The notes below the pieces were generated by a model that ran no database searches, was not told the origin of the DNA, and saw nothing but the letters and a program-made list of their open reading frames with translations. The translations under genes were made by a program, and so were the position numbers. Positions 16,893 to 24,702 of a stretch of 64,000 bases of DNA are shown piece by piece; within the stretch, counting starts at the first letter, position 1; every line of letters starts with the position of its first letter. The stretch is from Streptomyces cyaneogriseus subsp. noncyanogenus. GTDB lineage: Bacteria > Actinomycetota > Actinomycetes > Streptomycetales > Streptomycetaceae. Where the stretch lies: assembly GCF_000931445.1 (NCBI RefSeq), contig NZ_CP010849.1, positions 2,914,001 through 2,978,000 of the forward strand. Direction: 5' to 3'.

Positions 16893-17585
16893 TCAGCCGG
16901 TGGAGGACACCAGCCCGATCCGGTAGGCGAGGACGACGGCCTGGACTCGGTCGCGCAGGCCGAGTTTGGCCAGGATCCTCGACACGTAGGTCTTGACCGT
17001 CTCGGGGGTGATGAAGAGCTCCGCGGCGATCTCCGCGTTCGACAGTCCCTCGGCGATCTGCCGGAGCACCTCCAGTTCGCGCGGGGTCAGTGCCCGTACC
17101 ACGTCCTGCCTGGCCGGCCGGGAAGTATCGGCCGGGCGCAGGTGTTCGGCGAACTGGCCGATGAGGTGGCGGGTGACGGCGGGGGCCAGCAAGGCCTCGC
17201 CCCTGGCGACCGTCCGAATGCCGTTGACCAGCTCCGCCGGGGGCGCGTCCTTGAGGAGGAAGCCGCTGGCCCCGGCACGCAGCGCGTCGTAGACGTAGGC
17301 GTCGACGTTGAAGGTGGTGACGACCAGCACCTTCGGCGGTGCCTCGGCGTCGGGACCGGCCAGTTGCCGGGTCGCCTGGATGCCGTCGAGCAGGGGCATC
17401 CGGATGTCCATCACCACCACGTCGGGACGCAGGCGCCCTGCGGCCCGGACCGCCTCGTGCCCGTTCTCGGCCTCTCCGACGACCTCCATGTCGGGCTGGG
17501 CGGAGAAGATGGTGACGTAGCCGGTGCGCACCAGTGCCTGGTCGTCGCAGACGAGCACACGGATCGGTGGCGGCGCATCGCTCAC
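16893..17585 (-). CDS. NarL/LuxR-family response regulator
   Basis: The 230-residue regulator has a receiver domain with the acidic pair in LVCDDQ, the phosphoacceptor Asp in VVVMDIRMP (about residue 58), and the conserved Lys in FLLKDAPP. The C-terminal LuxR-type helix-turn-helix includes LTPRELEVLRQIAEGLSNAEIA. GTG 17585 is used because the receiver starts a few residues later; it lies 4 bases after the kinase stop. It forms a two-component pair with the upstream kinase and is probably cotranscribed with the CPBP protease. Confidence 0.9.
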   Translation of the reverse strand: MSDAPPPIRVLVCDDQALVRTGYVTIFSAQPDMEVVGEAENGHEAVRAAGRLRPDVVVMDIRMPLLDGIQATRQLAGPDAEAPPKVLVVTTFNVDAYVYDALRAGASGFLLKDAPPAELVNGIRTVARGEALLAPAVTRHLIGQFAEHLRPADTSRPARQDVVRALTPRELEVLRQIAEGLSNAEIAAELFITPETVKTYVSRILAKLGLRDRVQAVVLAYRIGLVSSTG

Positions 17586-17589
17586 GGGG

Positions 17590-18822
17590 TCACTCCGATG
17601 CGGGCTTGGACGGGATGGTGGCGTGGACCTCGAACCCGCCTTCCGGCCGGGGTCCGGCCTCCAGTTCACCATCGACCATCCGCGCCCGTGCACGCAGCCC
17701 CGCCAGTCCACGCCCGCCCGCAGGGTCCGGCTTCCGCACGGCAGGTGCGGCCCCCGGAGAGGCGGTGGGCCCGTCGGTGGTCACCTTGATCTCGATGCGC
17801 TCCTCGCCGTGCCGGACCAGGACCCGTGTCGTCTGCCCGGCGGCGTGCTTCATCGCATTGGTGAGCGCCTCCTGCACCACCCGGTACGCGGCCAGCTCCA
17901 CGTCCACGGACTGCGCTCGCCGCTCGCCCTGCTCGCTGAACTCGACCGGCTGCCCCGACCTGCGGGCCTGTTCGACCAGGTCCCCGAGCCGTCCCAGGGT
18001 GGGTGCCCGGTCCGCGCGCGCCGGGTCCGCGGACGCCGACTCGCCGGTCGCCTCCAGCACACCGAGCAGGTATCGCAGCTCTGTCAGCGCCCGACGGCCG
18101 GTGTCGCTGACGGCCGAGAGTCCCTCGCCGGCTTTGTCCGGTGCGGAGGTGAGCTGGAACTGTGCCGCGTCCGCCTGGACCACCATGGCCGTCACATGAT
18201 GGGTGACCACGTCGTGCAGCTCGCCGGCGATTCGTGCCCGCTCCGCGGCCGCGGCCACTTCGGCGGCCAGCCGCCGCCGCTGCTCCTCTCCCGCCCGCCG
18301 TGTGCGCACGGTGCTCCCCACCAGCCAGAACGCGGCCAGGGTCAGATAGAACGCGAGATAGTCCGCGATGCCCTGCGGTGAGCCGAGGCGGTCCAGGACG
18401 AGGGCCAGCACGGCATAGCCCGCACTCACCACGCCCACCAGACCATGGCGGAAGCGGACCTCGTGGGCCCCGGCCGAGTACAAGGCCAGATACAGCCCCA
18501 GACTCCCGAACGTCGTCGCGAAGCCCAGCGCCTGGTACGCGGCGAACGCGCCCGCGACGACAGCCAGACAGCCCGCGGGCCACCGCCGGCGGGCCGCCAG
18601 CGGCAGGGTCTGGGCCACGATCAGCCCGACGCTCAGCACGCTCGCCGACCGCTCGGGCAGATCCCCGATCTGCGCTCCGATGTTGGACAGGGTGGGCACG
18701 AAGGCCAAGAGGGCCAGCACCAGGGCGAGGACGCCGTCCTTGAGGAAGGCGCCCCGCTCCTCCCACCAGTCGAGCGGCGCCCGGAGCAGCGCACGGTCCC
18801 AGGGCAGCTGAGGGGACATCAC
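17590..18822 (-). CDS. sensor histidine kinase (HisKA_3 type)
   Basis: The 410-residue kinase has about 4-5 membrane segments in its first 180 residues and no large extracellular domain, so it probably senses the membrane. The dimerisation motif GELHDVVTHHVTAMVVQ holds the phospho-His. The ATPase domain has the N-box EALTNAMKHA and a G-box GRGLAGLRARA. The start may be GTG 18822 or ATG 18819; both follow GGAGG. It lies between the protease and regulator genes on the same strand. Confidence 0.9.
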   Translation of the reverse strand: MMSPQLPWDRALLRAPLDWWEERGAFLKDGVLALVLALLAFVPTLSNIGAQIGDLPERSASVLSVGLIVAQTLPLAARRRWPAGCLAVVAGAFAAYQALGFATTFGSLGLYLALYSAGAHEVRFRHGLVGVVSAGYAVLALVLDRLGSPQGIADYLAFYLTLAAFWLVGSTVRTRRAGEEQRRRLAAEVAAAAERARIAGELHDVVTHHVTAMVVQADAAQFQLTSAPDKAGEGLSAVSDTGRRALTELRYLLGVLEATGESASADPARADRAPTLGRLGDLVEQARRSGQPVEFSEQGERRAQSVDVELAAYRVVQEALTNAMKHAAGQTTRVLVRHGEERIEIKVTTDGPTASPGAAPAVRKPDPAGGRGLAGLRARARMVDGELEAGPRPEGGFEVHATIPSKPASE

Positions 18823-18837
18823 TACCGTTTCCTCCGG

Positions 18838-19737
18838 TCAGCCGGCCTGAGTGTGCCGTGCGGATCGACGGGGCAGCAGACGGCCGCCGCGGCGGGCGAG
18901 GACGAACATCCGGACGGCGAGCAGCACACCGATGACGACGGGCACCAGCGCCGCCTCCAGGCCGAAGCCACCGCCGGTCAGCACGGCGGAGCCATGCACG
19001 TCGACGGTGAACAGGCCCTTGGAGGTGTGCCCGGAGACCGGGATGCCGAGCAGCTGCTCGGTGGTGTTCCAGGCGAAGTGCAGACCCGCGACGAACCAGA
19101 TGTTACGCCGCCACAGGAACGCCGCGCCGAGCATCACGCCCGCCTCCGAAGCGATCGCCAGCGCACTCCACGCAGTGGCTCCCGGAGCGCCCAGATGGGC
19201 GATGCCGAAGAACAGCCCGGTGATCACGATGGCGGCCCGGCTGCCCCACAGCTGCTCCAGAGCCTGCAGCGCGAGACCGCGGAACAACAACTCCTCGGTG
19301 GCCGCGGTGCCGATCTGCACCATGACCGCGGGCCAGACGACCGCCATGAAGCCATGGCCCGCCCAGGAGAACGAGTAGCCTCCGAACGCCGTGATCAGCA
19401 AGGCGGACACCAGAACGAAGCCCAGGCCGATCGCGCCGCCCAGCAGCACCTCCCGGCCGGCTCCCCGCCGGGCGATCTCCGGCGTCGAGCGTCGTGCGAC
19501 ACGGCGCATGACCAGCCAGTACACGGCCACCGCGGCCACCGCGCCCAGCACCGGAACCGGACCAGGACCCGTGGCGGTCAGGCCCGAGACCAGGCCGACG
19601 CCGACCAGGCCCGTCAGCATCCAGCCGAGCGGAGAGCGGACGATCCGGTCCAGACGATCGCCGCGAGCGTCGTGACCGTCGGGGCCCGTGTCCGGGCCGG
19701 GGCCTCCGGCGTGCCGTGCGGTGGACGTCGTACTCAT
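18838..19737 (-). CDS. CPBP-family intramembrane metalloprotease
   Basis: The 299-residue multi-spanning protein carries the Abi/CPBP motifs: EE in TEELLFRG (about residue 149), the FGIAHLG segment and HFAWN near 222. Such proteases cut substrates in the membrane, and some act in bacteriocin immunity. It is the first gene of the minus-strand group protease-kinase-regulator, with 15 bases to the kinase start. It may generate or process the signal seen by the kinase, which is inferred from context only. Confidence 0.88.
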   Translation of the reverse strand: MSTTSTARHAGGPGPDTGPDGHDARGDRLDRIVRSPLGWMLTGLVGVGLVSGLTATGPGPVPVLGAVAAVAVYWLVMRRVARRSTPEIARRGAGREVLLGGAIGLGFVLVSALLITAFGGYSFSWAGHGFMAVVWPAVMVQIGTAATEELLFRGLALQALEQLWGSRAAIVITGLFFGIAHLGAPGATAWSALAIASEAGVMLGAAFLWRRNIWFVAGLHFAWNTTEQLLGIPVSGHTSKGLFTVDVHGSAVLTGGGFGLEAALVPVVIGVLLAVRMFVLARRGGRLLPRRSARHTQAG

Positions 19738-19914
19738 CGTGGCCTCCCCTGCAGCGGTCGCACAGGCTGCGACCTGACGACCACGCTAGGAATCCGGCGC
19801 CGTCCGCGAATCACCCGCACATGGACAGCTCCTGTAGCTCTCGCGGGGGATGCGCCCGGAAAAAGGATCAGGCACCCGTACGAGAGCCGGACACCATGAC
19901 CGCCGCGGCACCTC

Positions 19915-19939
19915 GCCGTAGCTTCGGGAGAGCAGGGCC
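19915..19939 (-). repeat. right arm of 25-bp inverted repeat flanking a two-component module
   Basis: It is the reverse complement of 16793-16817 with one mismatch (24/25). It lies upstream of the CPBP gene and 53 bases beyond the stop of the EamA gene. The 3.1-kb segment between the arms holds exactly the protease, kinase and regulator genes. Confidence 0.8.
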
Positions 19940-19991
19940 GTACCGGCGCGTCCTCCCGGACGGGACCGGCCGTCCGGCGCGCTCGTCACCG

Positions 19992-20945
19992 TCACCGGAC
20001 GTACTCCTCGGCCGCCGCGGGGACCGGCCGTACGGCTGGTACGGCCGTCCCGGCGCCCTCCGCCCCGCGGTCCGCGCGGCCCCGGCCCAATCGCCTCGCC
20101 GGCACCGACGTCAGCACCACGCCGCCCACCAGCAGCGCCGCCGCGCACCACCGCAGCGGGCTCACCGACTCGCCGAGGAACACGGCGGCCGACGACACGC
20201 CGAAGACGGGGACCAGCAGCGAGAAGGGCGCGACCGTGGACGCCGGGTGACGGCGCAGCAGCCAGCCCCAGGCGCCGAAGCCGAAGACGGTCGCCACCCA
20301 GGCAACGAAGACGACCGTGCCGGCGCCCGCCCAGTCCAGGGCGCGCAGCGCGGCGAGATCGCGGGAGGGGCCCTCGGTCAGCAGGGACAGGCCGAGCAGG
20401 GGCAGGACGGGGACGGTGCTCACCCAGACCATGAAGTTCAGGGCGTCGGGCGGGGCGGCCTTGCGGGTCAGCACGTTGGACACGCCCCAGCAGGCCGCCG
20501 CCGCGACCACCAGCGCGAAGGCGCCGAGCGGGCCGGAGGCGCCCTCGTCGACGGCCGCGACGCCGATGCCGGCCAGGGCGATCAGCATGCCGGTCACGCG
20601 CAGGCCGGTCGGGCGCTCGCCCAGCGCGGCCCAGGCGATGACCGCGGTGAACACCGCCTGGATCTGGAGCACCAGGGAGGACAGCCCGGCGGGCATGCCC
20701 GCGTCCATCCCGACGAAGACCAGTCCGAACTTGGCGACACCGAGCGCCAGTCCGACCGCCACGATCCACTTCCAGGCCACCTTGGGGCGCCCGACGAAGA
20801 AGACGGCGGGAAGTGCCGCCACGAGGAAGCGCAGCGCGGAGAAGAGCAGTGGCGGGAAGTGGTCGAGGCCGACCTCGATGACGGTGAAGTTGACGCCCCA
20901 GACGGCGGCGACGAGGACGGCGAGGGCGAGGTGTGACGGTCGCAT
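19992..20945 (-). CDS. EamA/DMT-family transporter
   Basis: The 317-residue protein has about ten hydrophobic helices in two EamA repeats, with the repeat starts VLVAAVWGVNFTVIE and ALVVAAAACWGVSNVL, and a charged hydrophilic C-terminal tail. ATG 20945 follows GGAAGG. It is a drug/metabolite exporter by family. It is transcribed away from a LysR gene, the common arrangement in which the LysR protein controls the transporter. That regulator is broken here. Confidence 0.85.
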   Translation of the reverse strand: MRPSHLALAVLVAAVWGVNFTVIEVGLDHFPPLLFSALRFLVAALPAVFFVGRPKVAWKWIVAVGLALGVAKFGLVFVGMDAGMPAGLSSLVLQIQAVFTAVIAWAALGERPTGLRVTGMLIALAGIGVAAVDEGASGPLGAFALVVAAAACWGVSNVLTRKAAPPDALNFMVWVSTVPVLPLLGLSLLTEGPSRDLAALRALDWAGAGTVVFVAWVATVFGFGAWGWLLRRHPASTVAPFSLLVPVFGVSSAAVFLGESVSPLRWCAAALLVGGVVLTSVPARRLGRGRADRGAEGAGTAVPAVRPVPAAAEEYVR

Positions 20946-20966
20946 GCGTCGAGGATCACCTTCCCG

Positions 20967-21011
20967 ACCATGAAGCACCAGCGATGATTCCTGCATGGTT
21001 GGATGAAGCAC
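20967..21011. promoter_or_regulatory. putative LysR-type operator region
   Basis: The 104-bp space between the EamA and LysR starts contains the direct repeat ATGAAGCAC (20970-20978 and 21003-21011) and the inverted pair ACCATG (20967-20972)/CATGGT (20994-20999). Either could be the binding site of the LysR regulator. Confidence 0.4.
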
Positions 21012-21427
21012 TGCTGAAGAGTGGGCGTTCGCCGAGGGAGAGGGACCACATGCTGGATCTCCAGCGCCTGCGCGCGCTGCACGCCGTGTCCGTGCACGGC
21101 ACCGTCGGCGCCGCCGCGGCGGCGCTGGGTTTCACGCCCTCGGCGGTGTCCCAGCAGATCGCCAAGTTGGAACGGGAGACCAGGACCGTCCTGCTGGAGC
21201 GGGAGGGCCGCGGCGTCCGCCTCACCGACGAGGCACGTCACCTGGCCGAGACCGCCCGGGAACTGCTCGGCATCGTGGAGCGGGCGGAGACCCTGCTGGA
21301 GGAGCGGCGCGGGGTCCCGGCGGGGCGGCTGGACATCGCCGCGTTCGCGTCGGCGGCGCGCGGTCTGATGCCGTCCGTCCTGGCCGATCTGACGCGCCGC
21401 CACCCCGCGCTGGACGCCCGGCTCACG

Positions 21428-21489
21428 GAGGTCGACCCGCATCTGTCCGGCGATCTGGTCGCCAAGGGCGCCGTCGACCTCGTCGTCGC
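21428..21489 (+). repeat. 62-bp target duplication, copy 1
   Basis: It is identical to 21671-21732 except at one base: G at 21450 versus T at 21693, which changes Gly to Val in the LysR frame. It lies immediately left of the loxP array. Confidence 0.95.
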
Positions 21490-21493
21490 TCGT

Positions 21494-21527
21494 ATAACTT
21501 CGTATAATGTATGCTATACGAAGTTAT
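21494..21527 (+). other. loxP: loxP site 1
   Basis: This is a perfect 34-bp bacteriophage P1 loxP: arm ATAACTTCGTATA, core ATGTATGC, arm TATACGAAGTTAT. It is the Cre recombinase target, is not native to Streptomyces, and lies inside the LysR gene. Confidence 0.99.
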
Positions 21528-21563
21528 TACGCGTATCGCTGCGTAACACTGAAGGAAACTCGT
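21528..21563 (+). repeat. loxP spacer 1, contains inverted copy of GH3 promoter DNA
   Basis: The 36-bp spacer recurs identically at 21598-21633. Its central 30 bases are the exact reverse complement of 22432-22461 in front of the GH3 gene. Confidence 0.95.
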
Positions 21564-21597
21564 ATAACTTCGTATAATGTATGCTATACGAAGTTAT
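21564..21597 (+). other. loxP: loxP site 2
   Basis: It is identical to site 1 and in the same orientation, 70 bp downstream. The LysR reading frame from the left terminates within it. Confidence 0.99.
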
Positions 21598-21633
21598 TAC
21601 GCGTATCGCTGCGTAACACTGAAGGAAACTCGT
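21598..21633 (+). repeat. loxP spacer 2, contains inverted copy of GH3 promoter DNA
   Basis: It is identical to spacer 1, so the unit spacer plus loxP is a perfect 70-bp tandem repeat. Confidence 0.95.
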
Positions 21634-21667
21634 ATAACTTCGTATAATGTATGCTATACGAAGTTAT
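21634..21667 (+). other. loxP: loxP site 3
   Basis: It is identical to sites 1 and 2 and in the same orientation. It is followed by three bases (TAC) and then the second 62-bp gene copy. Directly repeated loxP sites would collapse to one under Cre, so Cre is presumably absent or the array formed after Cre was lost. Confidence 0.99.
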
Positions 21668-21670
21668 TAC

Positions 21671-21732
21671 GAGGTCGACCCGCATCTGTCCGTCGATCTG
21701 GTCGCCAAGGGCGCCGTCGACCTCGTCGTCGC
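21671..21732 (+). repeat. 62-bp target duplication, copy 2
   Basis: This second copy of 21428-21489 has one substitution and reads directly into the rest of the LysR gene. Confidence 0.95.
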
Positions 21733-22400
21733 CCACGACTGGGACATCGCCCCGCTGCCCGCCCCGGCCGGCGTGGAGCAGGCGGTCATCGGGGACGACC
21801 TGTGCGACCTGCTGGTACCCGAAGGGCATCCCTTCGCCGGCCGGGAGGGCGTGCGGCGCGCGGAGCTGGGCGGACAGCGGTGGATCTGCCAGCCGCCCGG
21901 CCGGGTCTGCCACGACTGGCTGGTGCGCACCCTGCGCACCGCCGGGCACGAGCCGGACATCGTCCACACGGCCGACGAGAACCCGACCCTGGTCGCGCTG
22001 GTCGCGGCCGGGCTCGGCATCGCCCTCATCCCCCGCCTGGGGCGCGGACCGCTGCCCGCCGGGGTGGTGGAGGTGCCGCTCGACCCGATGCCCGTACGGC
22101 GGCTGTACGCGCTGTGGCGCGCGGGGGCCGCCCGGCGTCCGGCGATCGCGGAGACCGTGCGCACGCTGCGGGACCACTGGCCCCGCGTGTCGGCCCACGC
22201 GCCCCGCTGACCGGCCCCGGCCCCTCCCGCACCGGCCCGTCCCGCGCTGGCCCCTCCCGCACCGGCTCCGGGGAACCGGGTACGGGCCGGGAACCCGCGC
22301 CCGTACCCGCCCCTCGCAGCCGCGAGCTGCCGTGCGGGTCACCGGGACGCGGCGCCGGTGGCGGCCTCTCCCCGTCTCCTGTGCGTTCCCTTGACTGGCA

Positions 22401-22437
22401 GAAACTTCCCGGATATTGGTGGCCTCTCGGAAGTTTC
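22401..22437. promoter_or_regulatory. inverted repeat in GH3 promoter
   Basis: GAAACTTCC (22401-22409) and GGAAGTTTC (22429-22437) are perfect inverted copies 19 bp apart. They lie in the AT-rich promoter segment about 100 bp before the GH3 start. GAAA...TTTC half-sites occur in operators of several actinobacterial glycosidase regulators, so a sugar-responsive repressor site is likely. Confidence 0.5.
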
Positions 22438-22461
22438 CTTCAGTGTTACGCAGCGATACGC
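22432..22461 (+). repeat. native 30-bp sequence copied into the loxP spacers
   Basis: It is the exact reverse complement of bases within both loxP spacers, about 0.8-0.9 kb away. It starts inside the right arm of the promoter inverted repeat. Confidence 0.95.
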
Positions 22462-22538
22462 AGAGATTCCCCAGCGATCCCCGGTGAGCCCGCGCTCTCG
22501 CGCGGGTCACGCACTCCGGAACTCCGGAAGGAGCGCAC

Positions 22539-24374
22539 GTGCCCGACAGCAGCACGGGAAGCAGCGCACAGCCCTCCAGACGCACCCTCCTCGCCGCCAC
22601 CGCCGGTGTCACCGCGGCCCTGGCGGCCTCCGGCACCGCCTCCGCCCGGACCGCCCGGACCGGCGACGACGCACTCCGTGCCCTCCTCTCCCGCATGACC
22701 CTGGAGGAGAAGGTCGGCCAGCTCTTCGTGACGCGGGTCTACGGCCACTCCGCCACCGCCCCCGACCAGGCCGACATCGACGCCAACCTCAAGGAGATCG
22801 GCGTCCGCACCGCCGCCGAGCTGATCGCCCGGTACCGCGTGGGCGGCATCATCTACTTCGCCTGGGCGCACAACACCCGCGACCCGCATCAGATCGCCGT
22901 CCTCTCCGACGGCATCCAGAAGGCCTCCCTGGAGCTGCCGCGCGGCCTGCCCGTGCTCGTCTCCACCGACCAGGAACACGGCATAGTGGCCCGGGTGGGC
23001 GAACCGGCCACGCTGTTCCCGGGGGCCATGGCGGTCGGCGCGGGCGGCTCGCGCTCCGACGCGCGCACCCTGGGGCGGATCGCCGGCGCCGAGCTGCGCG
23101 CCCTGGGCATCCGGCAGGACTACGCGCCCGTGGCCGACGTGAACGTCAACCCCGCCAACCCGGTGATCGGCGTGCGCTCCTTCGGCTCCGACCCGCGGGC
23201 GGTGGCGGAGCTGGTGGCCGCCGAGGTCACCGGCTACCAGCGCGCGGGGGTCGCCGCGTGCGCCAAGCACTTCCCCGGACACGGCGACACCGCCGTCGAC
23301 AGCCACACCGGCTTCCCGGTCATCACGCACACCCGCGCCCAGTGGGAGGAGCTGGACGCGCCGCCGTTCCGCGCCGCGATCGAGGCAGGCATCGACTCGA
23401 TCATGACCGCGCACCTGATGTTCCCGGCGCTCGACGCCTCCGGCGACCCGGCCACCCTCTCCCGTCCCATCCTCACCGGCATCCTGCGCGAGGAGCTCGG
23501 CTACGACGGGGTCGTCGTCACCGACTCCCTCGGCATGGAGGGCGTGCGGACCAAGTACGGCGACGAGCGGGTCCCGGTGCTCGCGCTGAAGGCGGGCGTG
23601 GACCAACTGCTCAACCCGCCCCGCCTGGACCTGGCCTGGAACGCCGTCCTGAAGGCCGTCCAGGAGGGCGAGCTGACCGAAGCCCGACTGGACGAATCGA
23701 TTCTGCGCATCCTGCGGCTGAAGGCGAGGCTCGGGCTGTTCCGCGAGCCGTACACCGACCCGGACGGCGTGGACCGGGTGGTCGGCACCCGGGCCCACCT
23801 TGCCGCGGCCGACCGGATCGCCGAGCGGACCACCACCCTGCTCGTCAACGAGGGAGACCTGCTGCCGCTGTCCCGGCGGCGGACACCGAAGCTGCTCGTC
23901 GTCGGCGCCGACCCCGCCTCGCCGTCCGGCACGACCGGCCCGCCCACCGCCGTGCTCGCCGGGGCGCTCACCGAACTCGGGTTCACGGCCACCGCCCTGT
24001 CCACGGGCACCTCCCCGTCCACCTCGACCGTCGCCCGTGCGGTGGCGGCGGCGCGGGAAGCGGACGCGGTGGTGGTCGGCACCTACAACGTCACGGCGAG
24101 CAGCACCCAGAAGACGCTGGTACGGGAGCTGCTGGCGACCGGGAAGCCGGTGGTGGCCGTGGCCGTCCGCAACCCCTACGACGTGGCCCACCTGCCCGAC
24201 GTGCCCGCCTTCCTCGCCGCCTACTCGTGGACCGACGTCGAACTGCGCGCCGCCGCGCGGGTGATCGCGGGCCGGGCGGCACCGCGCGGCCGACTGCCGG
24301 TGCCGGTGATGCGGGCCGGTGATCCGGCGTCGGTGCTGTACCCGGTCGGGCACGGGCTGAGGTACCGGCGCTAG
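22539..24374 (+). CDS. secreted GH3 glycosidase, probable beta-N-acetylglucosaminidase
   Basis: The 611-residue protein starts at GTG 22539 after GGAAGGAG. A twin-arginine signal (PSRRTLLAATAG, cleavage near TASA) directs export. The GH3 catalytic domain has the NagZ-type signature KHFPGHGDT (about residues 245-253), STDQEHG, and the nucleophile Asp in VVTDSLGMEG. A C-terminal GH3-C domain follows. The KHFPGHGD motif with its His points to an N-acetylglucosaminidase over a beta-glucosidase. It probably trims chitin or cell-wall oligosaccharides outside the cell. Its promoter carries the inverted repeat noted above. Confidence 0.88.
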   Translation: MPDSSTGSSAQPSRRTLLAATAGVTAALAASGTASARTARTGDDALRALLSRMTLEEKVGQLFVTRVYGHSATAPDQADIDANLKEIGVRTAAELIARYRVGGIIYFAWAHNTRDPHQIAVLSDGIQKASLELPRGLPVLVSTDQEHGIVARVGEPATLFPGAMAVGAGGSRSDARTLGRIAGAELRALGIRQDYAPVADVNVNPANPVIGVRSFGSDPRAVAELVAAEVTGYQRAGVAACAKHFPGHGDTAVDSHTGFPVITHTRAQWEELDAPPFRAAIEAGIDSIMTAHLMFPALDASGDPATLSRPILTGILREELGYDGVVVTDSLGMEGVRTKYGDERVPVLALKAGVDQLLNPPRLDLAWNAVLKAVQEGELTEARLDESILRILRLKARLGLFREPYTDPDGVDRVVGTRAHLAAADRIAERTTTLLVNEGDLLPLSRRRTPKLLVVGADPASPSGTTGPPTAVLAGALTELGFTATALSTGTSPSTSTVARAVAAAREADAVVVGTYNVTASSTQKTLVRELLATGKPVVAVAVRNPYDVAHLPDVPAFLAAYSWTDVELRAAARVIAGRAAPRGRLPVPVMRAGDPASVLYPVGHGLRYRR

Positions 24375-24702
24375 ACACCGGACCCGGCCCGGCCGCACCC
24401 GGCCGGCGTGCCCCACGCGTCCGCCGTGACCGTCGTCACCGTCGTCACCGTCGTCACCGCCGAACCGTGCGTACGGCACGCGCGACGGCGATGCGCGGAA
24501 GGGGCGGCGCCGGGGCGCGGGCGGTGCTGCCGCTGCTGCCGTCCGACCGTGCTGACGGCACGTCATGTCGGCACGGGAACACGGGAGACGGCCCGCCCGG
24601 TGGCACGGCGGGGCTCCACCGAGGTGGCCCGCGCCGGCGAGCGGGCCGCCGTACCCGGCCGGTGCGGGCGGGGGCCCGCACCGGCCGGGCGCGCGTCGCG
24701 GC
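24375..24702. other. intergenic region between convergent GH3 and peptidase genes
   Basis: It includes a 9-base tandem repeat (ACCGTCGTC, three to four units, about 24428-24458) and a strong hairpin at its right end. No gene is supported. Confidence 0.5.
24654..24689. terminator. bidirectional hairpin terminator
   Basis: A perfect 16-bp stem (24654-24669 with 24674-24689) and 4-base loop lies 14 bases past the minus-strand peptidase stop. It can serve the convergent GH3 gene as well. Confidence 0.75.

Larger units (their letters stand above)
21050..22210 (+). pseudogene. LysR-family regulator disrupted by a loxP array
   Basis: The N-terminal part (ATG 21050, MLDLQRLRALHAVSVHG, then the HTH segment LGFTPSAVSQQIAKLERE) and the C-terminal co-inducer domain (from HDWDIAPLP to the stop at 22210) belong to one LysR protein. 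Between them lie 181 bp of loxP sites and spacers plus a second copy of 62 bp of the gene. Reading from 21050 stops inside the second loxP site at 21577. Joining 21050-21489 to 21733-22210 gives 918 bases, an uninterrupted 305-residue protein of normal LysR length. The gene is therefore an intact family member inactivated by engineering. Confidence 0.93.
22211..22538. other. intergenic region upstream of the GH3 gene
   Basis: It begins with an 18-bp direct repeat (22219-22236 and 22249-22266) of a CCCCTCCCGCACCGGC-type unit. The AT-richer promoter segment is 22384-22470, with the inverted repeat described separately. No gene is present. Confidence 0.55.

Noticed and set aside
16793..19939. 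the inverted repeats as ends of an insertion sequence
   Set aside because: No transposase gene lies between them and no short target duplication was seen at the outer edges, so only a repeat-bounded module is claimed.
21494..21667. loxP repeats as a CRISPR array or natural att sites
   Set aside because: The repeated 34-mers are exact loxP and the spacers are identical to each other, unlike CRISPR spacers. No cas genes or integrase are nearby.
22384..22461. possible DasR site before the GH3 gene
   Set aside because: ATTGGTGGCC matches only the first few bases of the dre consensus; the second half is absent.
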